A stretch of DNA of 64,000 bases, from assembly GCA_023400055.1 (NCBI GenBank), contig JAEXFN010000018.1:372001-436000 (forward strand). The letters are read 5' to 3'. The notes under the pieces are model-generated. The model was not told the DNA's origin. It saw nothing but the letters and a program-made list of their open reading frames with translations, and did no database searches. A program made the position numbers and the translations under genes. Of the stretch, positions 1 through 8,222 are shown in pieces (position 1 is the stretch's first letter; every line of letters starts with the position of its first letter). This stretch comes from Bacillota bacterium. GTDB taxonomy: Bacteria; Bacillota; UBA4882; UBA8346.

Positions 1-53
1 TTTATAGCTGTTAAAAACGAACGAGCTGACTTGTGAAAATCTGCCAGCCTCGT

Positions 54-467
54 TTAAGCAGTTTCTGCCGTACTGGCATTTTCATCCTCTTTTTTTAACT
101 CCTCAGCCAATTCCGGAAAAGCCTTATCGAGTTGCACGATTATCCAGCCCCGGACATCCCGGTTTCCTTCCGTCCAAAGCCGGTTGATTTGATCAAAATA
201 GGCACGCAACCGTTTATCCTTCACTGCCATCATTTCATTTTGATCCTTTTTAGAAACAACCGGATATTCTTGGCCTTTTAGAATCCAATCGGTCGAAATC
301 GCATACAAATCCGAAAGCAACATCAATGCCTCGGATGAAGGTTTATTGATGTCATTCTCCAATCTGCTCAAATTGCCGCGCGAAATACCCGTTTTTTCCG
401 ATACTTCCACGATCGAAAGATTGATGGACAATCGTGCTTTTTTTAACCGTTCGCCAATTGTATTCAT
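54..467 (-). CDS. XRE-family helix-turn-helix transcriptional regulator
   Basis: This 137-residue protein is a DNA-binding regulator of the XRE/Cro-CI type. The N-terminal half (about residues 5-62) is a clear HTH_3 domain: a start of the form IGERLKKARLSINLSIVEV, then SEKTGISRGNLSRLEND and the KPSSEALMLLSDLY segment typical of the fourth and fifth helices. The C-terminal 70 residues are charged and not recognised; they probably mediate dimerisation or ligand response. The start ATG at 467 fits the first HTH helix. The gene is transcribed leftward, away from a consensus promoter at 491-519 that faces right, so it may control that promoter as well as itself. The target genes are unknown. The assignment as a regulator is firm; any specific role is not. 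Confidence 0.9.
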   Translation of the reverse strand: MNTIGERLKKARLSINLSIVEVSEKTGISRGNLSRLENDINKPSSEALMLLSDLYAISTDWILKGQEYPVVSKKDQNEMMAVKDKRLRAYFDQINRLWTEGNRDVRGWIIVQLDKAFPELAEELKKEDENASTAETA

Positions 468-490
468 TGTTTCTTTTTAGAAACCCTCCG

Positions 491-519
491 TTGACATTTG
501 TACCTATTTAGAATATAAT
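491..519 (+). promoter_or_regulatory. Consensus sigma-A promoter facing right, divergent to the XRE gene
   Basis: TTGACA at 491-496 and TATAAT at 514-519 are separated by exactly 17 bases, a perfect match to the housekeeping promoter consensus. It points rightward into a region with no convincing gene before the HD-GYP gene that starts at 1079. It may drive that operon through a long leader, or an unannotated small RNA. Confidence 0.8.
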
Positions 520-520
520 G

Positions 521-537
521 AATTTGATTTTCAAATT
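521..537. promoter_or_regulatory. Inverted repeat at the predicted transcription start, candidate XRE operator
   Basis: AATTTGA and TCAAATT form perfect 7-base arms around a TTT centre, lying at the expected transcription start of the 491-519 promoter and between the divergent XRE gene and the HD-GYP operon. The position suits a repressor site; assignment to the adjacent XRE protein is inference. Confidence 0.45.
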
Positions 538-1078
538 AGCGGTGAAAAGGAAGCGTTATTCGTTTAATCTTGCAGCAAAACAAAACAGTTTATTTATTTA
601 TTTAAATGTATACGTTATTTAAAAAAATCGCCAAAGATAACGCGTACGGTATCTGCGCATGTAGAAACGGCGGCAAGCGGTTAAGCAAATGCTCCGGTGA
701 TTCGCGATCAGAATCATAAAACGGGCTTCCATAACCGGCCGGGTTTAAGGAGGCCAATCAAAGATGCTTGACGATCGGCCATATTAAGCGATTGGGCCAC
801 CCCGGGAAAGTCATATTATGACAATTATATTATACCATAAGTAAGTGTCGTATACGAATTGGACCCATTCAACCGCCTTTTTCCCGACTTCTTCCACTTC
901 TCAAGCGTATCGCAATATTGCCAATCCGGGTGTAAAGCCAGTGAAATGGGATTCGCGACGGACAAACGCTTCCATCGATCGCCTTGGCTGGTTTTCACTT
1001 TTGATGCATATTAAAGGCCGATTGCTCCTCCTTCACACCGGAGTAATATCCGTTATCGGACGCAAGGGGAAGAAAGCC
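538..1078. other. Intergenic region and leader before the HD-GYP operon
   Basis: No convincing gene is seen here. The first 80 bases are AT-rich; the remainder has average composition. An AAGGAGG sequence near 748 is followed by a seven-codon reading frame starting at 764, which could be a leader peptide or chance. An open frame from a GTG at 845 reads into the HD-GYP gene, but its first 78 residues look like translated non-coding sequence. Confidence 0.4.
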
Positions 1079-1924
1079 ATGCCTGTCAAATCAAGCGACA
1101 ACCCGAACGGGCTCGGTTACATTGCCGATAATATCGTTGACGAGTTCGGACGACTATTATTAGCGGCGGGAACGGCCCTCACTCCCGCGATAATCCAAAA
1201 GCTGGAGGATAAAAAGATTGCCTACCGGACTGTCCCGAATCAGCTGGACACGATTGCAAGCTCGCTGTCCGAGGCAGCCCGGCAATTGGAAACCCGCTTC
1301 GTCAAACTGGATTTATCGGTCATCGTAAACGCCTCCAAGTATTTGCGGTCGGTTCTGGGAGACGCCAACCAAAACCCGCTGTTGAGCAACCATCTTAAGG
1401 TGCTGATCCAAGGCTTTAAAAGCATCTATTCCCACTCCATCAACGTTTCCTTGCTAGCGGTGGCCATCGCCAGCAAGTTAAACCTGGATGCGCGCTCACT
1501 GCGCGAGCTCGCTTTGGGCGCCCTGTACCACGACATCGGAAAGATTATGCTTCCGGCGGCGGTCGTCATGAAAACTCCTGCGGTCTTCGAACGGCAGGAT
1601 CTTATCTATCAGCAACACACCAAAATCGGCGCGGCCTTATTGGCCGCCGACACACTCGGCAAAGGCGTTTACCTGGTGGCGCAGCAACACCATGAAAAAT
1701 ATGCCGGGGGCGGCTATCCCAACGGGCTCACGGCAGACCAGATTCATATCCATGCCGCCATCGTCAGTGTGGCCAATCGCTTCGACTGGCTGACCTCGGC
1801 GATCTTCCAAAATGAAGTTTTATCGCCCACTGAAGCGATCGATCGCTTATTGCTGGCGCAAGGCGTTGAATTTCAACCGCTGGTGGTCGAAAAATTTGTC
1901 GAATTATTTCAGGGAAAAGCTTAG
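1079..1924 (+). CDS. HD-GYP domain protein, probable cyclic-di-GMP phosphodiesterase
   Basis: The 281-residue protein carries an HD-GYP domain, the metal-dependent phosphohydrolase module that degrades cyclic di-GMP. HDIGK lies at residues 151-155, HHE at 204-206 and GYP at 212-214, with an upstream His near 119 that fits the metal cluster. The first 50 residues (DEFGRLLLAAGTALTPAIIQ) match the short N-terminal segment seen on many Bacillota HD-GYP proteins. I chose the ATG at 1079 because AAGGGGAAG lies just upstream and the family homology begins there; an in-frame GTG at 845 would add 78 improbable residues. It leads a three-gene cluster with a PAS protein and a second HD-GYP protein, suggesting a small c-di-GMP or signal-response module. 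Substrate specificity is inferred from the family. Confidence 0.9.
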   Translation: MPVKSSDNPNGLGYIADNIVDEFGRLLLAAGTALTPAIIQKLEDKKIAYRTVPNQLDTIASSLSEAARQLETRFVKLDLSVIVNASKYLRSVLGDANQNPLLSNHLKVLIQGFKSIYSHSINVSLLAVAIASKLNLDARSLRELALGALYHDIGKIMLPAAVVMKTPAVFERQDLIYQQHTKIGAALLAADTLGKGVYLVAQQHHEKYAGGGYPNGLTADQIHIHAAIVSVANRFDWLTSAIFQNEVLSPTEAIDRLLLAQGVEFQPLVVEKFVELFQGKA

Positions 1925-1969
1925 GCTCTTTCTGCTGCAATGATCAGCGAATCATGGAGGATTCCGAAA

Positions 1970-2497
1970 ATGATCTATCCGTTCAAAACCAAGCGACAAC
2001 TCCGGAATGAGCTGCAAAACGTCCAAAGACTGAACTTGATTTATGCCAAGGTCTTGAAGATTAAAATCGAGACCAATCGATTCCTGGTGAAACAATTTAC
2101 GAAATTAAACCAAAAATACCGTCTGGCTTATGCGCATACTTATACAAGTTTTATTGCATACCGCGAGCAAAGCTTGATCTTGGACCAAGTCAGCCCCTCC
2201 TTCGCCCGCCTGTTCGGCTACGACGTCGAGGAGCTGGAAGGAATGCGCTTAAGGGATATTTTCCCGGCCGAACAGTATCGCGAACTATCCGGCTCGTTGG
2301 AGGGCCTGCCGCAAACCGGCGAGATCGTCTTACGAAGCGCCTGTTTCCATAAAGACGGAAGGCAACTGCCCATTTTAACGACCATCAAAGTCGTTGAGAA
2401 TGCTCCTCCGGACGAGCGCTATTATTTGCTTAACGTCTTTAATCTGTCGAGCCTGAATGAACCGCTGTTTCAGCCGGTCGACCGGGTTTCGGTCTGA
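1970..2497 (+). CDS. PAS domain sensory protein
   Basis: This 175-residue protein has a basic, helical N-terminus (about residues 1-45, likely coiled coil) followed by one PAS domain (about 50-165). The PAS core is visible as the segment around SPSFARLFGYDVEELEGMRL and DIFPAEQYREL, with FHKDGRQLPILTTIK downstream. There is no output domain, so it presumably passes its signal by protein contact. It lies between two HD-GYP genes, 45 bases after the first and 21 before the second, so the natural partner is one of them. The start at 1970 is preferred over an upstream ATG at 1940 because GGAGG lies nine bases before it. The ligand is unknown. Confidence 0.85.
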   Translation: MIYPFKTKRQLRNELQNVQRLNLIYAKVLKIKIETNRFLVKQFTKLNQKYRLAYAHTYTSFIAYREQSLILDQVSPSFARLFGYDVEELEGMRLRDIFPAEQYRELSGSLEGLPQTGEIVLRSACFHKDGRQLPILTTIKVVENAPPDERYYLLNVFNLSSLNEPLFQPVDRVSV

Positions 2498-2518
2498 TAT
2501 TCCCGCTTAGCATCACCG

Positions 2519-3187
2519 ATGATTGAAGATTGGATGAATTTTGAGATGCGCCTCCATGTCGCCCAACCGCAGCCGAATTGTACAATCGAGCAGATAGTCC
2601 GGGCCCTGGCGAATCTGGCGGGCGTCCGCGACAACTATCTCCGCGAACACCAAAAACAAGTGGCCGAATTGGCCGCAAGCATCGCTCGGGAGCTGCGCTT
2701 GCCGGAAGCGCAAATCGACGCAGTCTACTGGGCGGCACTGGTGCACGACATCGGCAAGTTGCGGATTCCCTTCGAAATCCTGTATAAACCCGGAAAACTT
2801 GACGAGACCGAGTACCGGTTGATTCAGACCCACCCCCGCTGCGGTTTTGAGATCTTACGCCCCCTGGAATTGGTGGCGCCCATCGCCGCGATCGTGTTGC
2901 AACATCACGAACGTTTGAACGGCTCCGGTTATCCCCAAGCCCTCCGGGGCGATCAAATCCGGTTGGAAGCGCGGATCCTGGGAGTGGCCGACGTCGTCGA
3001 GGCGATGGCCTGCCATCGTCCTTACCGGCCGGCCTTGGGAATCGAAAAGGCGCTGGAAGAGATCACGCTCAACCGGGAGATACTATATGATCCGGCGGCG
3101 GTGGACGCCTGTCTGGCGGTAATTCGGGAGAAAAATTTCCGTTTTGAAGCGACGTTCGCTGCCAAAGCATCCGCCGGGCCCGGTTGA
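2519..3187 (+). CDS. Second HD-GYP domain protein, probable cyclic-di-GMP phosphodiesterase
   Basis: The 222-residue protein is almost entirely an HD-GYP domain. A His in LREHQKQVAELA begins the metal site, HDIGK is at residues 76-80 and HHERLNGSGYP at 129-139, so all catalytic motifs appear intact. It is shorter than the first HD-GYP protein of this cluster and has no sensor of its own; the adjacent PAS protein could be its sensory half, as if a PAS-HD-GYP protein were encoded by two genes. The cluster reads in one direction with gaps of 45 and 21 bases and is probably an operon. Whether it acts on cyclic di-GMP or another cyclic dinucleotide cannot be told from sequence. Confidence 0.9.
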   Translation: MIEDWMNFEMRLHVAQPQPNCTIEQIVRALANLAGVRDNYLREHQKQVAELAASIARELRLPEAQIDAVYWAALVHDIGKLRIPFEILYKPGKLDETEYRLIQTHPRCGFEILRPLELVAPIAAIVLQHHERLNGSGYPQALRGDQIRLEARILGVADVVEAMACHRPYRPALGIEKALEEITLNREILYDPAAVDACLAVIREKNFRFEATFAAKASAGPG

Positions 3188-3211
3188 CTCGACCTGAATT
3201 CTTATAGACGT

Positions 3212-4150
3212 TCAAAATTGCATTTCATAACCGTTTTCGTATATTTTGACCAGCCGGTAGAGCAACTCGTTATAAGGGGTGGGGACCCCCAGCTTTAGCC
3301 CTTCCCGGTAGATCGCCCCATTGAGGAACTCGACCTCGGTGGGTTTTTTGTTCTTCATGTCCTGGGCCGTCGAGGGCAAGTGCGCGTAGAGCTCCGGATT
3401 GACCGCAGTTTTGCCGCCGTTGACCTGAAGTTCCTCCGACGTGAACTGGATCCCCTTGGCCCGGGCCACCGCGATCACCTCGTTCCGAATCAGCTGCACC
3501 AGCTCGGCGCAACCCGCCACGGCCAGGCCCTGGCCGATGCTCAGCCGCAACAGCCCGAAGAGGACATTGGCGGAGTTGTTGCGCAGTTTGATCCATACCT
3601 CGCTGTCAACATCCTCGCGCAGGATGATCTTAATGCCGCTCGGCTTGAAAAAGTCCGCTATCTGCCGCATATCCTCATTGACGGCCTTGGTCAGCGGGCC
3701 GAAGCAGATTTTGGAATTCGCGCTGATTAAGCCCTGCACGTGTCCGGGCGCGAGCATCTTGCCCGCGAATTCCAGGAGGCCGTAGAGGATCCGCTCCCTG
3801 GCGTAGTATCGCTCCAGGATTTCCGCGTTGCCGATGCCGTTCTGCAGGGTCATGACATAGGTGCGCTCATCGGCCAGGCACTGGGCGGCTTGGGCCGCGG
3901 CTGCGGTATGGCAGCCTTTCACCAGAAAGATGAGGACATCCATTTTCCCGGGAATCTCCCCCGGCGCTTGCGCGGCGTTGAGCGCCAGCCGTTCCGTCCC
4001 GTCCGGCCAGGTAACCGTCAGTCCCTCCGCGCGGACAGCCCGGACGATCGGCTCGTTCCGGTTGACCAGCCAAACCTCGGCGCCGGCTTTGGCCAGCATC
4101 GCGCCGACCAGGCTGCCCATGGCGCCCGCCCCTATAATCGCGAATCGCAT
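3212..4150 (-). CDS. panE: 2-dehydropantoate 2-reductase (ketopantoate reductase family)
   Basis: The 312-residue protein belongs to the ApbA/PanE family, NADPH-dependent reduction of ketopantoate to pantoate in pantothenate (coenzyme A) synthesis. The Rossmann motif GAGAMGS is at residues 7-13, the active-site lysine region reads LVKGCHT, and the LQNGIGN and NSANVL segments match the nucleotide-binding and substrate loops of the family. Length is normal. The start ATG at 4150 has AAGGAG upstream. The gene converges with the HD-GYP operon and stands alone, so the exact substrate is not backed by context; paralogues in this family act on other 2-oxo acids. It is back to back with the thiC leader. 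Confidence 0.8.
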   Translation of the reverse strand: MRFAIIGAGAMGSLVGAMLAKAGAEVWLVNRNEPIVRAVRAEGLTVTWPDGTERLALNAAQAPGEIPGKMDVLIFLVKGCHTAAAAQAAQCLADERTYVMTLQNGIGNAEILERYYARERILYGLLEFAGKMLAPGHVQGLISANSKICFGPLTKAVNEDMRQIADFFKPSGIKIILREDVDSEVWIKLRNNSANVLFGLLRLSIGQGLAVAGCAELVQLIRNEVIAVARAKGIQFTSEELQVNGGKTAVNPELYAHLPSTAQDMKNKKPTEVEFLNGAIYREGLKLGVPTPYNELLYRLVKIYENGYEMQF

Positions 4151-4345
4151 CGCATCTTCTCCTTTTCCGGTAAAAATGGCCCCGTTCCGGTTTTCTCCGT
4201 AGGATTATTCTTCCCGGTTAAGCCGTTTCCCTTTTGGGCCCTTCGAAATTACGAAAGAATCTTCCGCTATATCCCGGAAATCAGCTGGCGGGTCGTTTTA
4301 AAACGTTTGTTTATACAAAAATCATACGTCGGACCCGCCATTGTA

Positions 4346-4354
4346 TGTTATAAT
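4346..4354 (+). promoter_or_regulatory. Extended -10 promoter for thiC
   Basis: TGTTATAAT is an extended -10 element about 95 bases upstream of the TPP aptamer. No good -35 is seen, which is common for extended -10 promoters. It is the best candidate for the riboswitch transcript. Confidence 0.45.
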
Positions 4355-4447
4355 GAGCGTAATGAAATATTTGGAGGAATGAAAAAGCAATCACTGACGT
4401 AACGCGGTAACCGTTCCGCTTCCGACCTTACATTTTCATAAGATAGC

Positions 4448-4530
4448 TAGGGGTGCCTGTTTTGGCTGAGAGGAATCGGATGATTCCAACCCTTGAACCT
4501 GATATGGTTAGTACCATCGTAGGGAAGCTT
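4448..4530 (+). ncRNA. TPP (thiamine pyrophosphate) riboswitch aptamer
   Basis: The conserved thi-box is plain: GGGGTGCC at about 4450, GGCTGAGA near 4464, ACCCTTGAACCTGAT near 4489-4503, GGTTAGTACC and CGTAGGGAAG near 4507-4527. It precedes thiC, the usual target. Thiamine pyrophosphate binding is expected to favour formation of the downstream terminator and shut off thiC. Confidence 0.97.
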
Positions 4531-4542
4531 GCTGGAGATTTG

Positions 4543-4567
4543 AAGCCTACCTTCGGGTAGGCTTTTT
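4543..4567 (+). terminator. Riboswitch-controlled intrinsic terminator before thiC
   Basis: A hairpin AAGCCTACC-TTCG-GGTAGGCTT is followed by a run of T. It sits 13 bases after the TPP aptamer and 77 bases before the thiC start, exactly where the expression platform of a transcriptional thi-box should be. Confidence 0.9.
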
Positions 4568-4644
4568 GATTGGGCGAAACGCGTCAGGCGGGATTGCGAC
4601 CGGAATCTTTGGCAATGAAGCGGATATGAGAAAGGGGAAGAACC

Positions 4645-5943
4645 ATGGACTACACTACCCAAATGGATGCGGCCAAGCGCGGTCTGGTCACGCCGGAAAT
4701 GCGCACCGTGGCTCAGAAGGAAAACGTCGACGCCGAGGCCCTCCGGAAACTGGTGGCCGAAGGAAAGGTGGTCATTCCGGCCAATAAAAACCACCGTAGC
4801 CTGGACCCCGAGGGGATCGGGGCCGGTTTGCGGACCAAAATCAATGTCAATCTGGGCGTATCCAAAGACTGTTACGATATCCCGGGTGAACTGGCGAAAG
4901 CCGCCAAGGCCATCGAGTTGAAGGCCGAAGCCATCATGGACCTGAGCTGTTACGGCAAAACCGAGGAGTTTCGCACCAAACTGATCGCGATGTCCCCGCT
5001 GCCGATCGGCACCGTGCCGATGTATGACGCCGTAGGAATGCTCGACAAAGCGCTCAAGGCGATCAGCGTCGACGAGTTCTTCGCGGTGGTGGAGAAGCAC
5101 GCCGCCGACGGCGTCGATTTCATGACCATTCATTGCGGGCTCAACCGGGTGACGGCGCAACGGCTCAAGCAAAATCCCCGCCTGACCCAGATCGTCTCCC
5201 GCGGCGGCTCCATCCTGTTCGCCTGGATGGAACTGAATCAGCGGGAGAATCCGTTTTACGAATACTTCGACCGGTTGCTGGATATTTGCGAGAAGTACGA
5301 TGTGACCCTCAGCCTGGGGGATGCCTGTCGGCCCGGCTCGATTCAGGATTCCACCGACGCGCCGCAGATCGAGGAGCTGATCGTCCTGGGCGAGTTGACC
5401 AAGCGGGCCTGGGTCCGGAGCGTCCAGGTGATGATCGAGGGGCCCGGGCATATGGCGTTGAACGAGATCGCCGCCAACATGCAGATCGAAAAGAAATTGT
5501 GCCACGGCGCGCCCTTCTATGTGCTGGGTCCGGTGGTCACCGACATCGCGCCGGGGTACGACCACATCACCAGCGCCATCGGCGGGGCCATCGCCGCGGC
5601 CAGCGGCGCCGACTTCCTGTGCTTCGTCACCCCGGCCGAGCACCTGCGTCTGCCCAATCTGGCTGATCTGAAAGAGGGCGTCATTGCCGCCCGGATCGCC
5701 GCTCACGCCGCCGATATCGCCAAGGGGATCCCCGGCGCCCGGGATTGGGATAACCGGATGAGCGCCGCCCGGGCCGACGTCGATTTCCCGCGCATGATCG
5801 AACTGGCCATCGACCCCGAGAAGGCCCGCCAATACCGGGCGGAATCGACGCCCGAGTCCGCGGATACCTGTACGATGTGCGGCCAGATGTGCCCGATGAA
5901 AAACATGAAAAAAATCTTGCACGGCGAAGATCCCTGCATCTGA
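4645..5943 (+). CDS. thiC: Phosphomethylpyrimidine synthase ThiC
   Basis: The 432-residue protein is a radical-SAM enzyme that converts aminoimidazole ribotide to the hydroxymethylpyrimidine phosphate of thiamine. The length matches the short ThiC form of anaerobes. Family segments include [53 protein letters not shown] and [20 protein letters not shown]. The C-terminal cysteines read CTMCGQMC, spacing C-x2-C-x3-C, for the [4Fe-4S] cluster; the proteobacterial form as I recall it has one more residue between the last two. A TPP riboswitch and terminator precede it. A BzaF-like 5-hydroxybenzimidazole synthase is the main alternative because that family is a ThiC paralogue, but the thi-box argues for ThiC. 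GGGGAAG precedes the start. Confidence 0.93.
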   Translation: MDYTTQMDAAKRGLVTPEMRTVAQKENVDAEALRKLVAEGKVVIPANKNHRSLDPEGIGAGLRTKINVNLGVSKDCYDIPGELAKAAKAIELKAEAIMDLSCYGKTEEFRTKLIAMSPLPIGTVPMYDAVGMLDKALKAISVDEFFAVVEKHAADGVDFMTIHCGLNRVTAQRLKQNPRLTQIVSRGGSILFAWMELNQRENPFYEYFDRLLDICEKYDVTLSLGDACRPGSIQDSTDAPQIEELIVLGELTKRAWVRSVQVMIEGPGHMALNEIAANMQIEKKLCHGAPFYVLGPVVTDIAPGYDHITSAIGGAIAAASGADFLCFVTPAEHLRLPNLADLKEGVIAARIAAHAADIAKGIPGARDWDNRMSAARADVDFPRMIELAIDPEKARQYRAESTPESADTCTMCGQMCPMKNMKKILHGEDPCI

Positions 5944-6053
5944 GCGCGCAGGACTCCCGCCCGGCCGGCGGGGCCGGACGCCAAACGCCTATCGTTTGGC
6001 GACGGCGGTTCATGCCTCCGCCGGGCCACGGACGATGGGCGTTTGCGACCCAA

Positions 6054-6086
6054 GCGCGGCAGCCCGGAAAGCTGCCGCGTCTTTTT
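6054..6086 (+). terminator. Intrinsic terminator after thiC
   Basis: GCGGCAGC and GCTGCCGC form an 8-base stem with a 7-base loop, followed by GTCTTTTT, about 110 bases after the thiC stop. It closes the riboswitch-thiC transcript and faces the converging reductase gene. Confidence 0.85.
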
Positions 6087-6114
6087 ACGGATTAGGAAAG
6101 CCGGTCCGCGGCGC

Positions 6115-6687
6115 TCACTGGGCCGGCTCGGCCAGCCAGGCGCCCAACCGCCGGGCTTCCGCCAATACCGCCGGTTGCTTCTGCAGATCGGCGGGCTCAT
6201 GGGTGCCGCCGACGATCAGGATCTCGTAGGAGCCGAAACCGAGAAAGAGCAAGGTTTTGCCCACATGCTCGAAGTAATGGCGGAACATCCCGGTGTCTTC
6301 CCGGCCCTGGGTCACCGCGAGCAGGACTTTCTTGCCCGGCGCCAAAGCGCTGGTATAGCCGGGGCGCAAGAAAGGCAGCAGCCGATCGAGGGCCAGTTTT
6401 AACTGGCCGCTCATCTGCCACATGTATACCGGAGTGGCCAGGACGATCCCGGCGGCGGCGGCGATCGGATCGTACAATTGCTGCATGGCGTCCTGCACGG
6501 CGCAACGGCCCGTGGTCTTGCAGGAATAACAGCTCTGACAGCCTTGGATCTTCATTCCGTTCAGGTAATAGTCGTCGACCTCCGCATCCTGTTCCTCCAC
6601 CGCGCCCCGGATGATCTCATCCACCAGCGCGGCGGTGCAGCCTTGCCTGCGGGGGCTGCCGTTCAGGACCACGATCTTGGCGCTCAT
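6115..6687 (-). CDS. Flavodoxin-like NAD(P)H-dependent FMN reductase / iron-sulfur flavoprotein-like
   Basis: The 190-residue protein has the FMN-binding fold: VVLNGSPRRQGCTAALVDEI at the N-terminus is the phosphate-binding loop of the NADPH-dependent FMN reductase family, and ATPVYMWQMSGQLKLALDR is the second conserved flavin segment. A cysteine-rich stretch, GCQSCYSCKTTGRC (about residues 48-61), resembles the compact cluster of iron-sulfur flavoproteins, although many flavodoxin-like reductases keep it without a cluster. The start at 6687 has GGGAGG upstream; an open frame reaching 6855 would overlap the upstream gene. It lies 25 bases downstream of an old-yellow-enzyme gene in the same direction, so the two probably form one redox operon. 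The electron acceptor is unknown. Confidence 0.85.
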   Translation of the reverse strand: MSAKIVVLNGSPRRQGCTAALVDEIIRGAVEEQDAEVDDYYLNGMKIQGCQSCYSCKTTGRCAVQDAMQQLYDPIAAAAGIVLATPVYMWQMSGQLKLALDRLLPFLRPGYTSALAPGKKVLLAVTQGREDTGMFRHYFEHVGKTLLFLGFGSYEILIVGGTHEPADLQKQPAVLAEARRLGAWLAEPAQ

Positions 6688-6712
6688 CGCTTTAACCTCC
6701 CAATATAAACCA

Positions 6713-7714
6713 TCATTGAATGTCCTGCCCCCGTTGTTTCCGGGCCGGACAGCGGGTATGATCGGTAAACCAGGAGCAGCCCCGGGACTTGCGGCCACAG
6801 TTGCGGCATTGCCGGACCGCCGCGCCAGCCAGCGCTTTAGCGGCCCAATCTTCATCCGCCAGCATCCCCCGGCCGACCGCCACCAAGTCGGCCTGGCTGG
6901 TTTCGATCAAGAACCGGGCGGTTTCCGGGGTAAAGATCTCGCCGACGGCGATCACCGGGATCCCCACCGCTTGCTTGATCCGGCTGCCGCCATAAGCGAC
7001 GGCGCTGGCCGGAAAGTCCGCCGGGACCTCGGTCGGCGGGGTCATGCCGAACGAGATATGCAGCAGATCGACGCCGGCCGCCTCCAAGGCCCGGGCCACC
7101 GCCACTGCTCCCGCCGTATCCGGAATGTTGCTGCCCATCCGGACGCCGATGATGAAATCCTCGCCAACGCCGGCACGGATCTGCGGCAGGATCTCGGTGA
7201 GGATGCGGAGGCGGTTCTCCAAGGCTCCGCCGTATTCGTCGGTCCGCCGGTTGGCGCCAGGATCGAAGAATCTGCAGAACGTGTAACCGTGGGCGAAATG
7301 GTACTCGACGCCGTCGAAGCCGGCCTCCCTGACGCGAAGGGCCGCGGCCACGCAGTCGGCTTGCAGCGCGTGGACCTGCTCCGTCGACAGTTCATTGATG
7401 TCGATATCCCCGCCGGCCAATTGCATCATGACGGTCGCGCCCTGATCGTGGCAGTTGCGGGCGATCGTCACCAGCGGCCGCAGCTGCTCAGCGCTCCAGG
7501 CCTTGAGTTGCCCGGCCGCGCCGAAAACCGGCGTCGCCTGAATGATGACCAGTCCGGTGCCGCCCGCGGCCCGCCGGGAATAGTGTTCGACGTGCTGTTC
7601 GCCATAAAGCCCGCCATTGTCGCCTCTAAAGCTGAAACAGACCATCGGCGGCATTACGATCCGGTTCTTGATCCGCTGGCCGCGGATGGCGATGCTATCC
7701 GCCAATTGACTCAT
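6713..7714 (-). CDS. NADH:flavin oxidoreductase, old yellow enzyme family
   Basis: The 333-residue protein is an FMN-dependent TIM-barrel oxidoreductase of the old yellow enzyme / 2,4-dienoyl-CoA reductase type. Recognisable parts are IKNRIVMPPMVCFSF near the start, YHFAHGYTFCRFFDPGANRR (the usual HxxHGYL substrate region, here with Phe-Ala before His), RTDEYGGALENRLR and the phosphate site AVGRGMLADEDW. The C-terminal CRNCGRKSRGCSWFTDHTRC has four cysteines that could bind an iron-sulfur cluster, but there is no FAD/NADH-binding domain after it. It is the first gene of a probable operon with the flavodoxin-like reductase. Substrate is likely an alpha,beta-unsaturated carbonyl but cannot be named. 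Confidence 0.87.
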   Translation of the reverse strand: MSQLADSIAIRGQRIKNRIVMPPMVCFSFRGDNGGLYGEQHVEHYSRRAAGGTGLVIIQATPVFGAAGQLKAWSAEQLRPLVTIARNCHDQGATVMMQLAGGDIDINELSTEQVHALQADCVAAALRVREAGFDGVEYHFAHGYTFCRFFDPGANRRTDEYGGALENRLRILTEILPQIRAGVGEDFIIGVRMGSNIPDTAGAVAVARALEAAGVDLLHISFGMTPPTEVPADFPASAVAYGGSRIKQAVGIPVIAVGEIFTPETARFLIETSQADLVAVGRGMLADEDWAAKALAGAAVRQCRNCGRKSRGCSWFTDHTRCPARKQRGQDIQ

Positions 7715-7914
7715 TGCCTAACCACCCCGTTCGCTTCGGCGCCGCGCCGGCGGACTCGAAAAACCCTTTTATCCCTATGGGGCAACCGGGTTTTTTATTC
7801 GCGGTTCGCGGACGGCGCTGCTTCATTTTAACTATAGCATAGCGAGTTGGGGCGGAAATGGCAAGTAAGCACTTATTTGTGCGATAGTATCTCTTTTGAT
7901 ACCGGCGCCGGAAT

Positions 7915-8208
7915 CTTGCTGCGCCGGCAATGCCGGTTTGCAAGAATTGGCCGGGGCAGAGCCGGCCCAGCAGTTTTCGGCCCCGCCCAACCGTTCGGAA
8001 GACCCGCCCGGCGATTTTCCGGGACCGGAATTGCAATGGACGGGACCGGAATCCGGTTCGGCGGGGCCGCTCTGTCATTTTCCGGCGGCGCGGCTTCCAA
8101 TGTCAGCATGGCCATTTCCCCGGGCGGGAGCGCCGACGGGTTGGACGGTGCGGCGATCGCACCGGGCGGTCCCGCCCGGCCCGGGGCGAAGCTTCAGCGG
8201 CGCGGCTC
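7915..8208. repeat. Degenerate GC-rich tandem array with 21-bp period
   Basis: About 14 units of 21 bases can be aligned between the trxA stop codon (8223) and the flavin oxidoreductase start (7714). The clearest neighbours are the units at 8020-8040 and 8041-8061, which share CGGGACCGGAAT. Other units keep only the start (CGG) and a G/C-rich core with an AATT or TTTTC tail. No stop codon falls in one rightward frame, which explains an open frame there with seven-residue periodicity. It has the same period as better preserved arrays elsewhere in the window. Confidence 0.5.
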
Positions 8209-8222
8209 CGCCGGCCACGGCG

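Noticed and set aside
518..622. 34-codon frame directly behind the consensus promoter
   Set aside because: Its ATG overlaps the -10 element, before the expected transcription start, so it cannot be translated from that promoter.
845..1078. Upstream extension of the first HD-GYP gene from a GTG
   Set aside because: The added 78 residues lack family similarity, and a good ribosome site precedes the ATG at 1079.
4447..5922. 491-residue antisense frame opposite thiC
   Set aside because: High-GC shadow of thiC; no homology and no start signals.
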